This document shows, piece after piece, positions 43,756 through 52,600 of a stretch of 64,000 bases of DNA (its first letter is position 1; each line of letters begins with the position of its first letter). The stretch spans positions 3,348,001 through 3,412,000 of the forward strand of contig CBDCMW010000002.1 of assembly GCA_965219165.1 (NCBI GenBank). The letters run 5' to 3'. Below the pieces are notes generated by a model. The model saw only the letters and a program-made list of their open reading frames with translations, had not been told where the DNA came from and made no database searches. The position numbers were made by a program, and so were the translations under genes. This stretch comes from Aldehydirespirator sp965219165 (GTDB lineage: Bacteria > Actinomycetota > Acidimicrobiia > Acidimicrobiales > Aldehydirespiratoraceae).

Positions 43756-45252
43756 GTGGACGGGGGCTTCTACGGCTTGCTGAGGCAGTGCTTCGAGCAA
43801 GGGATGGATCGTCCGCTGTTGCGGGTTCCGGGCGGCCCCACCGTGACCTACGGAGAGATGGACGCCCGCTCGGCTCTGGCGGCAGGGTGGCTGCGGGGCC
43901 TGGGCGTGTCGGCGGGCGACCGCGTGGTGGTGCAGATCCCCAAGTCGATCGACGCCGTGGCCCTGTACCTGGGGGTGCTGCGGCTCGGCGCGGTGTACGT
44001 GCCGCTCAACACCGCCTACACCCCGGCCGAAGTCGAGTGGTTCGTGGCCGACGCCGAGCCCTCCGCGGTGGTGCGCGACGCCGAGACCCTGGCCGGCGGG
44101 CTCGACGGGGCCTGGCCCTTCGACGGTGTCGCAGCCTGCGGCCCCGACGACTTCGCCGCCCTCGTGTACACCTCGGGCACGACCGGGCGGCCCAAAGGCG
44201 CCATCCTCACCCACGGCAACCTGGCCACCAACGCCCTCACACTCAACGAGGCCTGGGGCTTCGAGCCCAACGACGTGCTGCTGCACGCCCTGCCGATCTT
44301 CCACGTGCACGGGCTGATGGTGGCCCTGCACACCGCCATGCTCAGCACCTGCGAGGTGATCTTCCTGGAGCGCTTCCAGACATCGGAGGTGCTGGCGCAC
44401 CTGTCCGAGGCGACCGTGATGATGGGAGTGCCCACCCACTACAGCCGGCTGTTGGCGCACGGCGAGTTCAACGCCTCCGCCTGCCGCCGCATCCGGCTGT
44501 TGGTGTCGGGCTCGGCGCCGATGACCGCGGCTCTGCACCGGTCCGTGGCCGAGCGCACAGGCTGCGAGGTGCTGGAGCGCTACGGGATGAGCGAGGCGCT
44601 GATGATCACCGCCAATCCCTACGACGGCCCTCGGGTGGCGGGCACGGTGGGCTTCGCCCTACCCGGCATTGGCGTGCGGGTGTGTGCTGACGACGGCCGC
44701 TCGCTGGTGGAGGAGGCCGGGATGGTGCAGGTGCAAGGCCCCAACGTCGGCCCGGGTTACTGGCGACTACCGGACGCCACTGCGGAGTCCCGCACCGACG
44801 ACGGCTGGTTCATTACCGGCGACATGGGCCGACTCGACGACGGCGGGCGGCTCACGCTCGAGTGCCGGGCGAGCGACATGATCATCTCGGGCGGGCTGAA
44901 CATCTACCCCGCCGAGATCGAGCAGGCCCTCGACGCCCACCCGGCCGTGGTCGAATCCGCGGTGGTGGGCCTCGAACATCCCGACCTTGGCGAGGCAGTC
45001 GTCGCCTTCGTGGTCACGATCGACCCAGGGCGGCTTCTCCCCGCAGAGGAGGCCAAGACCGTCGTCATCCTCGCAACCCTTCCCGCAGACCAAGAGGCGA
45101 TGGCCGCGGAACTTGCGGGCACGCTTGAGGATCTGGCCCGGTTCAAGCACCCCAAGCGGTACGTGTTCGTGGAGGGACTGCCCCGCAACGCGATGGGCAA
45201 GATCCTCAAGGCCGAGTTGCGAGCGCGATACGCCGACCTGTTCCTGCACTGA
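43756..45252 (+). CDS. malonyl-CoA synthetase-like AMP-forming ligase (MatB-like)
   Basis: A 498-residue ANL enzyme. Motifs include LVYTSGTTGRPKGAILTHGN, the pocket phrase LPIFHVHGLMVALHTAML typical of malonyl-CoA synthetases (MatB), RYGMSEALMITANPYDGPRV with MatB-like GMTE-type residues, WFITGDMGRLDDGGRLTLECR, MIISGGLNIYPAEIEQ and the lysine motif PRNAMGKILK. MatB makes malonyl- or methylmalonyl-CoA from the free diacid. It starts at GTG 43756 and precedes the Liv-type binding protein by 26 bases. Confidence 0.82.
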   Translation: MDGGFYGLLRQCFEQGMDRPLLRVPGGPTVTYGEMDARSALAAGWLRGLGVSAGDRVVVQIPKSIDAVALYLGVLRLGAVYVPLNTAYTPAEVEWFVADAEPSAVVRDAETLAGGLDGAWPFDGVAACGPDDFAALVYTSGTTGRPKGAILTHGNLATNALTLNEAWGFEPNDVLLHALPIFHVHGLMVALHTAMLSTCEVIFLERFQTSEVLAHLSEATVMMGVPTHYSRLLAHGEFNASACRRIRLLVSGSAPMTAALHRSVAERTGCEVLERYGMSEALMITANPYDGPRVAGTVGFALPGIGVRVCADDGRSLVEEAGMVQVQGPNVGPGYWRLPDATAESRTDDGWFITGDMGRLDDGGRLTLECRASDMIISGGLNIYPAEIEQALDAHPAVVESAVVGLEHPDLGEAVVAFVVTIDPGRLLPAEEAKTVVILATLPADQEAMAAELAGTLEDLARFKHPKRYVFVEGLPRNAMGKILKAELRARYADLFLH

Positions 45253-45278
45253 GCGTGCCCGGCCTATAATCCGCGATA

Positions 45279-46553
45279 ATGGCCGGGATGAACCGGGTGG
45301 CGGGGCGTGCCGGGCCTATGATCGCGATTCGTGTCGTGACGCTTGTCGCCGTGCTGACAGCCGCGGCCTGCAGCGGCGGCGACGGCTCGCTGGGCACGGT
45401 AGAGGTCCCGGCTGGCGACGCCGTACAGATCCGTACGCTGAACACCATCACCGGCGATGTGGCCTATCTGGGCATCCCCAATCAGCGGGGCGTGGAGTTG
45501 GCGGTGGCCGACTTCGGGCCGGTCCACGGCTTCGATGTGGACCTCGGAACCCGCTACGACGACCTCTGCTCTGCCGACGGTGCCCAGGCCGCGGCCCAGA
45601 CCATCGTCGCCGACGAGGACGTGGTCGGCGTGATCGGACCGACGTGCTCCACCGCCGCCGTCGCCGCCGCGCCCCTCGTCACTGCGGCAGGGATGGTTCT
45701 GATCGCCCCGTCCAACACGTCGCCCACGCTCACTTCGGACCTGGCCGGCAATCCCGGCCTGAACCACAGCGTCGGCTACTACCGAACCTCCAACAACGGC
45801 CTGTTCGTGGGCGAGGCCATGGCCCGATTCGTCCATTCCGAGTTGGGACTGGCCTCGGCCGCGGCCCTCCACGACGGCGACCCCTACTCCCGGTCGATAG
45901 CTCAGGCCTTCGCCGACCATTTCGAGCGGCTGGGCGGCGCCGTGACGGGGTTATCCGCCATCAACAAGGAGGACACCGACATGGTGCCGGCCCTGACCGA
46001 AGTCGCGACCGGCAACCCCGAGGCCCTGTTCTTCCCCATCTTCCAGCCCGCCGCAGACTTCCTGACCGAGCAGGCGCCCGGAGTGCCGGGTCTGGAGGAG
46101 ACGACCCTGCTCACCGATGCCGCCCTGCTCAACGACGGGTTCATGTCGCTGCCGCAGTCGGCGGGCGTGTACTTCTCAGGCCCCGATCTGCGCTTCGGCG
46201 CCACCACCAACCAGAGCACCGCCAAGACTCCCGAGACCTTGCTGGCCGCCTACGAGGCGACTTACGGCGAGCCGCCGTCGGCGCCGTACTGGGCCCACGC
46301 CTACGATGCCACCACGCTGCTGCTGGAAGCCATCGAGGCCGCGTCCAAGGTGGAGGGCGGCAGCCTGGTGATCGATCGCGCTGGCGTCAGGGAGTACCTG
46401 AATGCGGTGAGCGGCTACAGCGGCATCATCGGCACCATCGACTGTGACCGGTTCGGAGATTGCGGCTCGCAGAAGACCACGGTCATCCACCACCTAGACC
46501 CCGACGACATCGAGGCCAGCAAGGCCAACGTCGTCTTCGAGTTCGCCCCCTAG
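45279..46553 (+). CDS. Liv-type ABC transporter substrate-binding lipoprotein
   Basis: A 424-residue periplasmic-type binding protein with a lipoprotein leader (lipobox TAAAC near residue 31) and the two-lobed LivJ fold: LNTITGDVAYLGIPNQRGVE, VVGVIGPTCSTAAVAAAPLV, LIAPSNTSPTLTSD, and a central hinge SAAALHDGDPYSRSIAQAFA. Such proteins bind branched-chain amino acids, amides or aromatic acids. The cognate permeases and ATPases lie in the plus-strand operon 6 kb downstream, so it probably serves that importer. Confidence 0.88.
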   Translation: MAGMNRVAGRAGPMIAIRVVTLVAVLTAAACSGGDGSLGTVEVPAGDAVQIRTLNTITGDVAYLGIPNQRGVELAVADFGPVHGFDVDLGTRYDDLCSADGAQAAAQTIVADEDVVGVIGPTCSTAAVAAAPLVTAAGMVLIAPSNTSPTLTSDLAGNPGLNHSVGYYRTSNNGLFVGEAMARFVHSELGLASAAALHDGDPYSRSIAQAFADHFERLGGAVTGLSAINKEDTDMVPALTEVATGNPEALFFPIFQPAADFLTEQAPGVPGLEETTLLTDAALLNDGFMSLPQSAGVYFSGPDLRFGATTNQSTAKTPETLLAAYEATYGEPPSAPYWAHAYDATTLLLEAIEAASKVEGGSLVIDRAGVREYLNAVSGYSGIIGTIDCDRFGDCGSQKTTVIHHLDPDDIEASKANVVFEFAP

Positions 46554-46629
46554 GCGCCGGATCGTTGAGACCTCACCAACGGGATGGCCGGGCGCGAGAC
46601 GCCGCGACGACATCAGGCGGCGCGGACCC

Positions 46630-47844
46630 GTGAGACGGCGCGCCTGTGCAGTCGCGACCGTGTTGTCGGTCTCCTTGACGCTGGTGTGGGGGAATCCCCC
46701 GGCAGCGGCCCAGGGGGCGGTGCCGGACGGAGCGATCGAGGCACGTGTCGGCACGCAGTGGCGTCCCGACGGACGCGTCGAGGTCGCGTTGCAGGTGCGC
46801 TCCGACAGCGGCGCCTGGGGCGAGCGCCTGCTGCCGCGCAAGCGTTTGCTGCCTGCGCGCAGCAAACACCCCCGCTGGCTGTCGACCTCTCCCGTCGCCC
46901 TCCAGGGCGCCGAGGCCCGCGTCGTCGCACGGCGGCTCACCGACGGACTCGTCGAGGTCTCGCTGAGGGTACGCGCCCTTGACGGGGACTGGAGCGGGCG
47001 ACTGCTGCCCGAGCGACACTTGCTGACCACGGTCGGCGAGTCCGGCGTCTGGTCTTGGTCGTCGCCCGTGACGCTGGCCCCGCAGAGAGCCCAAGTCGTC
47101 GCATTCTACGGCCATCCCGGGGTTCCGGCGATGGGAGTGCTCGGCCATGGAACGCCTGCGGAGGTGGCCGAGCAGGTCGCCGTATGGGCAGAACGCTACG
47201 ACCGGCTGAACGGGCCGCGCGGCGCGATCGGGGCCTATCACCTCATCACCGGCGTCGCCCAGGCGAATCCGACGTCGGACGGCCTCTGGCTCTACCGGCT
47301 CTCCCACGATCGCGTCGCCGAGTACGTCGAGGCGGCACGCGAGCACGGAATGCTCCTCTTCCTCGACACTCAGATCGGCTGGAGCGATCCGGTTGCGGAG
47401 GTGAGGCTCCTCGAGAGCTTCCTGCGGGAGCCGTTCGTCCACATCGCCCTGGACCCGGAGTTCGCGACCAGGCCGCTGGGTGTCCGTCCGGGGCTTGCCA
47501 TCGGCGGCATCACCGGCGGCCAAGTGAACGACGTGCTCCACTACCTCTCGGCGCTCGTGGAAGAGGAGGGGCTGCCGACCAAGATCCTGATGGTGCACCA
47601 GTTCACCGGCCGCATGCTGCACGACCGCGACGCGATCACCAGACACAGCGGCGTCGAGTTGTCGATCGACATGGACGGCATCGGGAGCCCCCGCGCCAAG
47701 CTGAACGGCTACGAGCGGTTCGCCCTCTCCGAACCCTCACAGCGACCGGCCTTCAAGCTCTTCTTCGACCAGGACAGGCCGGTGATGACCCCGGAGGAGG
47801 TCCAGGCGCTGGACCGGGTGCCCGACATGATCATCTACCAGTAG
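46630..47844 (+). CDS. secreted protein with duplicated N-terminal repeat and a barrel-like domain
   Basis: A 404-residue exported protein of unknown function with a signal peptide (basic start, hydrophobic core, NPPAAAQ cleavage region). Two copies of a 50-60-residue unit follow at about 36-90 and 93-150, each with a phrase like GRVEVALQVRSDSGAWGERLLP or GLVEVSLRVRALDGDWSGRLLP. Residues 155-404 look like a TIM-barrel hydrolase-type domain: VVAFYGHPGVPAMGVLGHG, LLFLDTQIGW, FVHIALDPEFATRP, ELSIDMDGIG. I recognise no named glycosidase. It starts at GTG 46630. Confidence 0.6.
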   Translation: MRRRACAVATVLSVSLTLVWGNPPAAAQGAVPDGAIEARVGTQWRPDGRVEVALQVRSDSGAWGERLLPRKRLLPARSKHPRWLSTSPVALQGAEARVVARRLTDGLVEVSLRVRALDGDWSGRLLPERHLLTTVGESGVWSWSSPVTLAPQRAQVVAFYGHPGVPAMGVLGHGTPAEVAEQVAVWAERYDRLNGPRGAIGAYHLITGVAQANPTSDGLWLYRLSHDRVAEYVEAAREHGMLLFLDTQIGWSDPVAEVRLLESFLREPFVHIALDPEFATRPLGVRPGLAIGGITGGQVNDVLHYLSALVEEEGLPTKILMVHQFTGRMLHDRDAITRHSGVELSIDMDGIGSPRAKLNGYERFALSEPSQRPAFKLFFDQDRPVMTPEEVQALDRVPDMIIYQ

Positions 47845-47857
47845 CGGCGCGGCGGGC

Positions 47858-48646
47858 TCAGGTCAGTAGCAGGCCAATCTGGCGGGAGGCGGCCACCAGC
47901 GCGCCGGTGGAGTCCCACAGCGAGCCGGACTCGATCATCCGGCCGTCGTGAAGGTCGTGGCTCTCCTGGCGGACCTGGAGCCAGCCCGGCGCCGGGACCC
48001 TGCGAGCGTGAACGGTCATCTCGATGGTCGGCACCCATCCGACGAAGCCCAGCAGGGGGTACAGCGACGGCGGCAGAGCGTCCGCGAAGAACGGCAGCGC
48101 CATCGTGGACGGATCTGCTCCGTCGCTGAAGCGGATCCAGCCGTCGATCAGGGCCCGGTCGCTGCCCCCCGCGGGAGCGTGATCGGGATGCACGTGCACG
48201 TCCACCCGGGAGAGGATCGGCAGTTCCACGCCCTGTTCGAGGCTGCCCCGATGGACGCATTGCTCCACCGGTGGGATCGTCGGCGGAGCCTGCGCTATCT
48301 GGGGCCCGCCGCCGCCCACGCCCAGGTCCGAGAAGGCGGCCAGCACCTCGAGGCGCTGCTTGCCCTCCTGCCACAACGAGCCTCTCAGCGTGCTGACCGT
48401 GCGACCCGAGCGGACCACCGAGGCCCTCACGTCTGCGTCGGTGTCGCCCTGGCCCGGGCGCAGGAAGTGGGTGGTGACCGAGATCGGATCGGGATGGGGC
48501 ACCAGCGAGCGCATAGCCCTCAGCACCGAGGTGAGCGCGTAGCCGCCGTTGCTGTTTCCTCCGATGTTCCAGCCGGCCGACAGGCGGGTGGCCCACAGGC
48601 CCTCGCCGACGGGCACCACGGCCGTCTCGGCGTCGAACCGACTCAT
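47858..48646 (-). CDS. acyl-CoA thioesterase (TesB-like, double hot-dog)
   Basis: A 262-residue protein with a tandem hot-dog layout: SAGWNIGGNSNGGYALTSVLRAM in the first half, SVTTHFLRPGQGDTDADVRA, and a second half with EMTVHARRVPAPGWLQVRQES and SGSLWDSTGALVAASRQIGL, as in TesB-type thioesterases. It would hydrolyse acyl-CoA esters. It is the only minus-strand gene inside the plus-strand catabolic locus and is divergent from the LigA-like gene. Confidence 0.8.
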   Translation of the reverse strand: MSRFDAETAVVPVGEGLWATRLSAGWNIGGNSNGGYALTSVLRAMRSLVPHPDPISVTTHFLRPGQGDTDADVRASVVRSGRTVSTLRGSLWQEGKQRLEVLAAFSDLGVGGGGPQIAQAPPTIPPVEQCVHRGSLEQGVELPILSRVDVHVHPDHAPAGGSDRALIDGWIRFSDGADPSTMALPFFADALPPSLYPLLGFVGWVPTIEMTVHARRVPAPGWLQVRQESHDLHDGRMIESGSLWDSTGALVAASRQIGLLLT

Positions 48647-48833
48647 CTGGAACTGCGGTTCGATCCGGGGGCGCCCGCCTGCTGAGCGCCGCTTTCCCGC
48701 TCTTGTTCGCTGCGCTCACGGGCCGCTCGGGCCACGGCCTCGCTCTGTGCCTCGCAAGACCCTCCGTTGAACTGCTGACTGCCCGCTCGGCCTCTAATGG
48801 CGGCGCTGAACACGCTGGTAGTCTGGCGCTTCG

Positions 48834-49217
48834 ATGAGCCTGTACAACGTGCAGAAGTTCCTGTACGAGCTCAACCGCGACGAGCGGGTGCAGCAGGCCT
48901 ACCGCAGCGACCGCCACGGGGCCATCGCCGGCTACGGCCTCGACGACGAGGAGCGGCGGGCGCTCGTCGAGCCCGACATCGGGCTGCTCTACCATCTCGG
49001 GGTCAACGGCCAGATCCTCATGCACTTCGCGGCGTTCCGCGGGATCGAGTGGTCCGACTACCTCCAGCGGATGCGCGACGGGGTCGAGCGATACGGGCCG
49101 GTGCGGGCCGGTGTGTACGCGCTGGCCGGCTACGAGGGAGTGGATTCCCACAGCCGCCGTCTCGGACAGCGCCAGCCAGACGGAAGAAACGACGGGCGAC
49201 CCCGGAGGGTGGACTGA
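48834..49217 (+). CDS. LigA-like extradiol dioxygenase small (alpha) subunit
   Basis: A 127-residue helical protein resembling the alpha subunit of protocatechuate 4,5-dioxygenase: YNVQKFLYELNRDERVQQAY, then GYGLDDEERRALVEPDIGLLYHLGVNG. The alpha subunit caps the active site of the catalytic beta subunit, encoded next with a TGATG overlap. It opens an eight-gene plus-strand run. The last 20 residues are an Arg/Gly/Asp-rich tail. Confidence 0.82.
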   Translation: MSLYNVQKFLYELNRDERVQQAYRSDRHGAIAGYGLDDEERRALVEPDIGLLYHLGVNGQILMHFAAFRGIEWSDYLQRMRDGVERYGPVRAGVYALAGYEGVDSHSRRLGQRQPDGRNDGRPRRVD

Positions 49218-50035
49218 TGCCCTTGGTGTATGCGGGGGTTTGCAGCCACGCCCCAGGTATCACCGGGCGGGCCGAGCGGGCCGATCCGGCGGTGCGCGAC
49301 GCGTTCTATGACGCGTACCACAGCATGCGGCTGCGGCTTGAGGCGGCCGCGCCCGACGCGTTGGTGGTGATCGCCGCGGAGCACTTCGCCAACTTCTTCA
49401 TGAACAACATGCCCGCCTACGCCATGGGCATGGCCGACTACTACGAGGGCCCGATAGAGGATCCCGAGTGGCTGCGCATCGACAAGTTCCGCGCCCCCGG
49501 CAACCGGGACCTCTCCCAGCGCCTCATCGAGACAGTCATGCAGACCTGCGATGTCGCCTACGCCGAGGAATGGCGCCTCGACCACGGCATCGCGGTGCCG
49601 CTGCACTTTCTGACCCCGCGCTTCGATGTGCCCATCATCCCGGCCAACATCAACTGCCAGGGCCCGCCGCTGACGCCCCTGACGAGAGCGTGGACCTTCG
49701 GCGAGGCACTGCGCCGCGCCGCCGACGAGCTCCCCGAGCGCGTCGCGGTGATCGGCACCGGCGGGATCTCGCACTGGCCGGCCACCCCCGACTCGGGTCG
49801 CATCAACGAAGACTGGGACCGCGACTTCCTCGACCGCTGGTGCGCCGGCGACCGCGACCGGCTGTGCGCCTACAGCGACACCGACACCTACCTCCACGCC
49901 GGCCAGGGCGGCTTCGAGATCCGCACCTTCATCGCCGCAGCCGCGGCCGGAGCCGGACCCGGCACCGTCCACTTCTACGCCCCCATACCCATATTCGCCG
50001 TCGGCTGCACCATCGCCGACATCAACATCAACTAG
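49217..50035 (+). CDS. LigB-family extradiol dioxygenase catalytic (beta) subunit
   Basis: A 272-residue class III ring-cleavage dioxygenase subunit. Iron ligands appear as His11 in GVCSHAPG, His in AAEHFANFF (~53) and a late Glu in GGFEIRTF. Further catalytic histidines lie in RLDHGIAVPL and GTGGISHWP. The fold cleaves a catecholic ring next to its hydroxyls. ATG 49217 overlaps the alpha-subunit stop (TGATG). Relatives act on protocatechuate, gallate and similar phenols; the actual substrate here is unknown. Confidence 0.85.
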   Translation: MPLVYAGVCSHAPGITGRAERADPAVRDAFYDAYHSMRLRLEAAAPDALVVIAAEHFANFFMNNMPAYAMGMADYYEGPIEDPEWLRIDKFRAPGNRDLSQRLIETVMQTCDVAYAEEWRLDHGIAVPLHFLTPRFDVPIIPANINCQGPPLTPLTRAWTFGEALRRAADELPERVAVIGTGGISHWPATPDSGRINEDWDRDFLDRWCAGDRDRLCAYSDTDTYLHAGQGGFEIRTFIAAAAAGAGPGTVHFYAPIPIFAVGCTIADININ

Positions 50036-50072
50036 ACCGCCCACAACCCCCACACAGTCCGGAGAACCCCCA

Positions 50073-50909
50073 ATGCGACTTGTGACCATCCGGATCGGCG
50101 GAGCTACCCGCGCCGGCCGAGTATCCGGCGACGAGATTGTCCTGCTCGACGCGCCCGACGTGCGGGCCGTGCTCGAAGCCGGGCCAGTCACCGTGGGCCG
50201 CGTGCCCGTCGCCGAGGCGGGAGGCGCGGTGGCATTGGCAGGCGCCGACCTGGCCCCGGTGGTCCCAGCACCTGACAAGATCATCTGCGTCGGGCTCAAC
50301 TACCGCGACCACGCCGCGGAGACCAACATGCCGCTGCCGACCGCGCCCATCTACTTCGCGAAGTACCGGCGGGCGCTGACCGGGCCCTACGACCCGATCC
50401 GGCTGCCACCGCCCGAGGTGTCCAGCCGCGCCGACTGGGAGGTCGAGCTGGCCGTGGTAATCGGCCGCGGGGTGCGCAACGCGAGTCCCGCCGAGGCTGC
50501 CGCGGCCATCGCCGGGTTCACCGTGCTCAACGACGTCTCGATCCGCGACTGGCAGACCCGCACGTCGCAGTTCCTGGCCGGAAAGACTTTCGAGGGTTCC
50601 ACGCCGGTCGGTCCGGCGCTGGTCACCACCGACGAGATGGGCGACGGCCGGGGCGTGGACGTGAGCTGCACCGTCGACGGCGTCACCAAGCAGTCGTCCA
50701 ACACCGACCAACTCGTATTCGGGCCGGCCGACATCGTGGCCGACCTGAGCACGATCATGACCCTCGACCCGGGCGACATCATCGCCACCGGCACGCCGGG
50801 CGGCGTGGGGATGGCCCGCAATCCCGAGGAGTGGCTCACCCCGGGCGCGGTGGTGCGCACCGCCATCGAGGGCCTCGGCGAGATGGTCAACACCTGCGTC
50901 GTGGGCTGA
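50073..50909 (+). CDS. fumarylacetoacetate hydrolase family protein
   Basis: A 278-residue FAH-fold protein. The core is KIICVGLNYRDHAAETNMPL, IYFAKYRRALTGPYDPIRLP, SRADWEVELAVVIGRGVRN (metal-binding Glu), GFTVLNDVSIRDWQTRTSQF and GDIIATGTPGGVGM. The family hydrolyses or isomerises the beta-diketo products of ring cleavage (as HpcE or UGA hydrolases do), and here it follows the LigAB pair after 37 bases. It is probably the next step after ring opening. Confidence 0.88.
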   Translation: MRLVTIRIGGATRAGRVSGDEIVLLDAPDVRAVLEAGPVTVGRVPVAEAGGAVALAGADLAPVVPAPDKIICVGLNYRDHAAETNMPLPTAPIYFAKYRRALTGPYDPIRLPPPEVSSRADWEVELAVVIGRGVRNASPAEAAAAIAGFTVLNDVSIRDWQTRTSQFLAGKTFEGSTPVGPALVTTDEMGDGRGVDVSCTVDGVTKQSSNTDQLVFGPADIVADLSTIMTLDPGDIIATGTPGGVGMARNPEEWLTPGAVVRTAIEGLGEMVNTCVVG

Positions 50910-50943
50910 GACGCGGCCGGGCTTTGCTCCAGCACTGCCAGCC

Positions 50944-52590
50944 ATGACATCAGCAGGCGCCGAGAGCGGGCCGCGTGAGTCCATGACCGTCGCGACGCTC
51001 GCAATCGAGGGGCTCCGCTCGCTGGGAGTGGACACGCTGTTCTGCCTGCCCGGCGTGCAGAACGACGACTTCTTCGACGCCCTCGTCGACGCCCGCGACA
51101 TCAGGCCCGTCGTGACCCGCCACGAGCAGGGCGCGGCCTACATGGCTCTGGGCGCGGCCCAGGTCACGGCCCGGCCGGCGGCACTATGCGTGGTGCCCGG
51201 GCCGGGCATGCTCAACGCCGCGGCCGGCCTCACCAGCGCCTACTGGGGCAATGCCAGGGTGCTGGCCATGATCGGGGCCGTCCCGTCGCGCTGGCGGGGC
51301 CGCGGCACCGGCATCCTGCACGACCTGCCCGATCCTGCGGCGGTTCTGCGCCAGCTGACCAAGCACACCGGCTACATCGGCCGCGGCTGCGACGCCGTCG
51401 GTGTGTGGCAGAGCGCGCTGGACGAGCTGGTGTCCGGCGTTCCCCGCCCGGTGGCTGTCGAGGTGCCCGTAGACGTGTGGCGCCAGCCGGCCGGCGGCGG
51501 CCTCGAAGCGCCCCGTGCCGCCGCACCGCCGGTTGACGCCGGTCAGATCGAGGAGGCCGCCCGGGTCCTCGGACAGGCCCGTCGCCCGCTGATCATGGTC
51601 GGGGGAGGCGCTCAGGACGCGTCCGATCCGGTGAGGGAGCTGGCCGAGACGCTGGAGGCGCCGGTGTTCGCCCGTCACATGGGCCTCGGCGTGCTCGACT
51701 CGCGGCACCGCCTGCACGCCTACCTGACGATGGGGCGCGACCTGTGGCCCACTTCCGACGTGGTGGTGGGCATCGGCACCCGCATGGAGTTCCCGAACGT
51801 CGAGTGGGGTGTGCGGGAGGGCCAGCGCATCGTTCAGATCAACATCGACGCGGCCGAGTTGGACCGCTACGGCACCGGCGCCCTGGGCGTCCACGGCGAC
51901 GCCGCCGAGGTATGCCGGCTGCTCGTCGACGCCCTCGGCCGGCACAATCGCCGCCGGGGCGACCGCACCTCCGAGATCGCCGGGTTGCGGGCCCGGCACT
52001 TCGAGCGCATCTCCTATCTCGAACCCCAGATCAGCTACCTGAGGGCCATCCGCTCGGTGATGCCCGACGACGGGATCATCGTCGAGGACGTGACCCAGGT
52101 CGCCTTCGTCGCGCACATCGCTTACGAACACCGGCTGCCCCGCACCTATCTGGCGACCGGCGGGGCGGGGACACTCGGCGCGGGTGTCGCCCACGGCATA
52201 GGCGCCGCGGCCGCAGCGCCGGACCGGGTCCAGCTCACCGTCGTCGGTGACGGCGGGATGCTGTTCACCGCCACGGAGTTCGCCACCGCAGTGCAGCACG
52301 GCATCAACACCACCGTGCTGCTGTTCGACAACGACTCCTACGGAAACGTCCAGCGCCTGCAGAGGCAACGGTTCGGACCGGACCGGACCATCGCCTCCAG
52401 CCTCAAGAACCCGGAGTGGATCGCGTTCGGCGAGAGCATGGGCGTGCGCACCGAGCGGGCTTCCGGCCCCGAGGCACTCCCCCGTGTGCTGGAGAGATCA
52501 CTGGCCCATCCCGGCCCGTCGATGGTTGTGGTCGACATCGCCGACGAGCCCGATCCGTGGCCGCTACTTCGCGTCCGCCGCCAGCACTAG
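50944..52590 (+). CDS. thiamine-diphosphate-dependent enzyme (acetolactate synthase/benzoylformate decarboxylase-like)
   Basis: A 548-residue TPP enzyme. The N-terminal domain has FCLPGVQNDDFFDAL and the catalytic Glu in TRHEQGAAYMALG; the C-terminal TPP-binding motif is VVGDGGMLFTATEFATAVQH, followed by NTTVLLFDNDSYGN. The central domain has a nucleotide-binding-like region. Members condense or decarboxylate 2-oxo acids; between an FAH hydrolase and an importer it may process a 2-oxo acid from ring cleavage. The substrate is inferred only. ATG 50944 is 34 bases after the FAH stop. Confidence 0.85.
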   Translation: MTSAGAESGPRESMTVATLAIEGLRSLGVDTLFCLPGVQNDDFFDALVDARDIRPVVTRHEQGAAYMALGAAQVTARPAALCVVPGPGMLNAAAGLTSAYWGNARVLAMIGAVPSRWRGRGTGILHDLPDPAAVLRQLTKHTGYIGRGCDAVGVWQSALDELVSGVPRPVAVEVPVDVWRQPAGGGLEAPRAAAPPVDAGQIEEAARVLGQARRPLIMVGGGAQDASDPVRELAETLEAPVFARHMGLGVLDSRHRLHAYLTMGRDLWPTSDVVVGIGTRMEFPNVEWGVREGQRIVQINIDAAELDRYGTGALGVHGDAAEVCRLLVDALGRHNRRRGDRTSEIAGLRARHFERISYLEPQISYLRAIRSVMPDDGIIVEDVTQVAFVAHIAYEHRLPRTYLATGGAGTLGAGVAHGIGAAAAAPDRVQLTVVGDGGMLFTATEFATAVQHGINTTVLLFDNDSYGNVQRLQRQRFGPDRTIASSLKNPEWIAFGESMGVRTERASGPEALPRVLERSLAHPGPSMVVVDIADEPDPWPLLRVRRQH

Positions 52591-52600
52591 GATCGATTCA

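Noticed and set aside
46845..46868. 9-bp inverted repeat in the secreted protein gene
   Set aside because: It lies within coding sequence for a repeat unit and is no longer than chance plus codon bias would give.
48797..49216. Extended start of the LigB frame over the LigA gene
   Set aside because: The LigA frame encodes a recognisable subunit and the TGATG overlap gives a natural LigB start.
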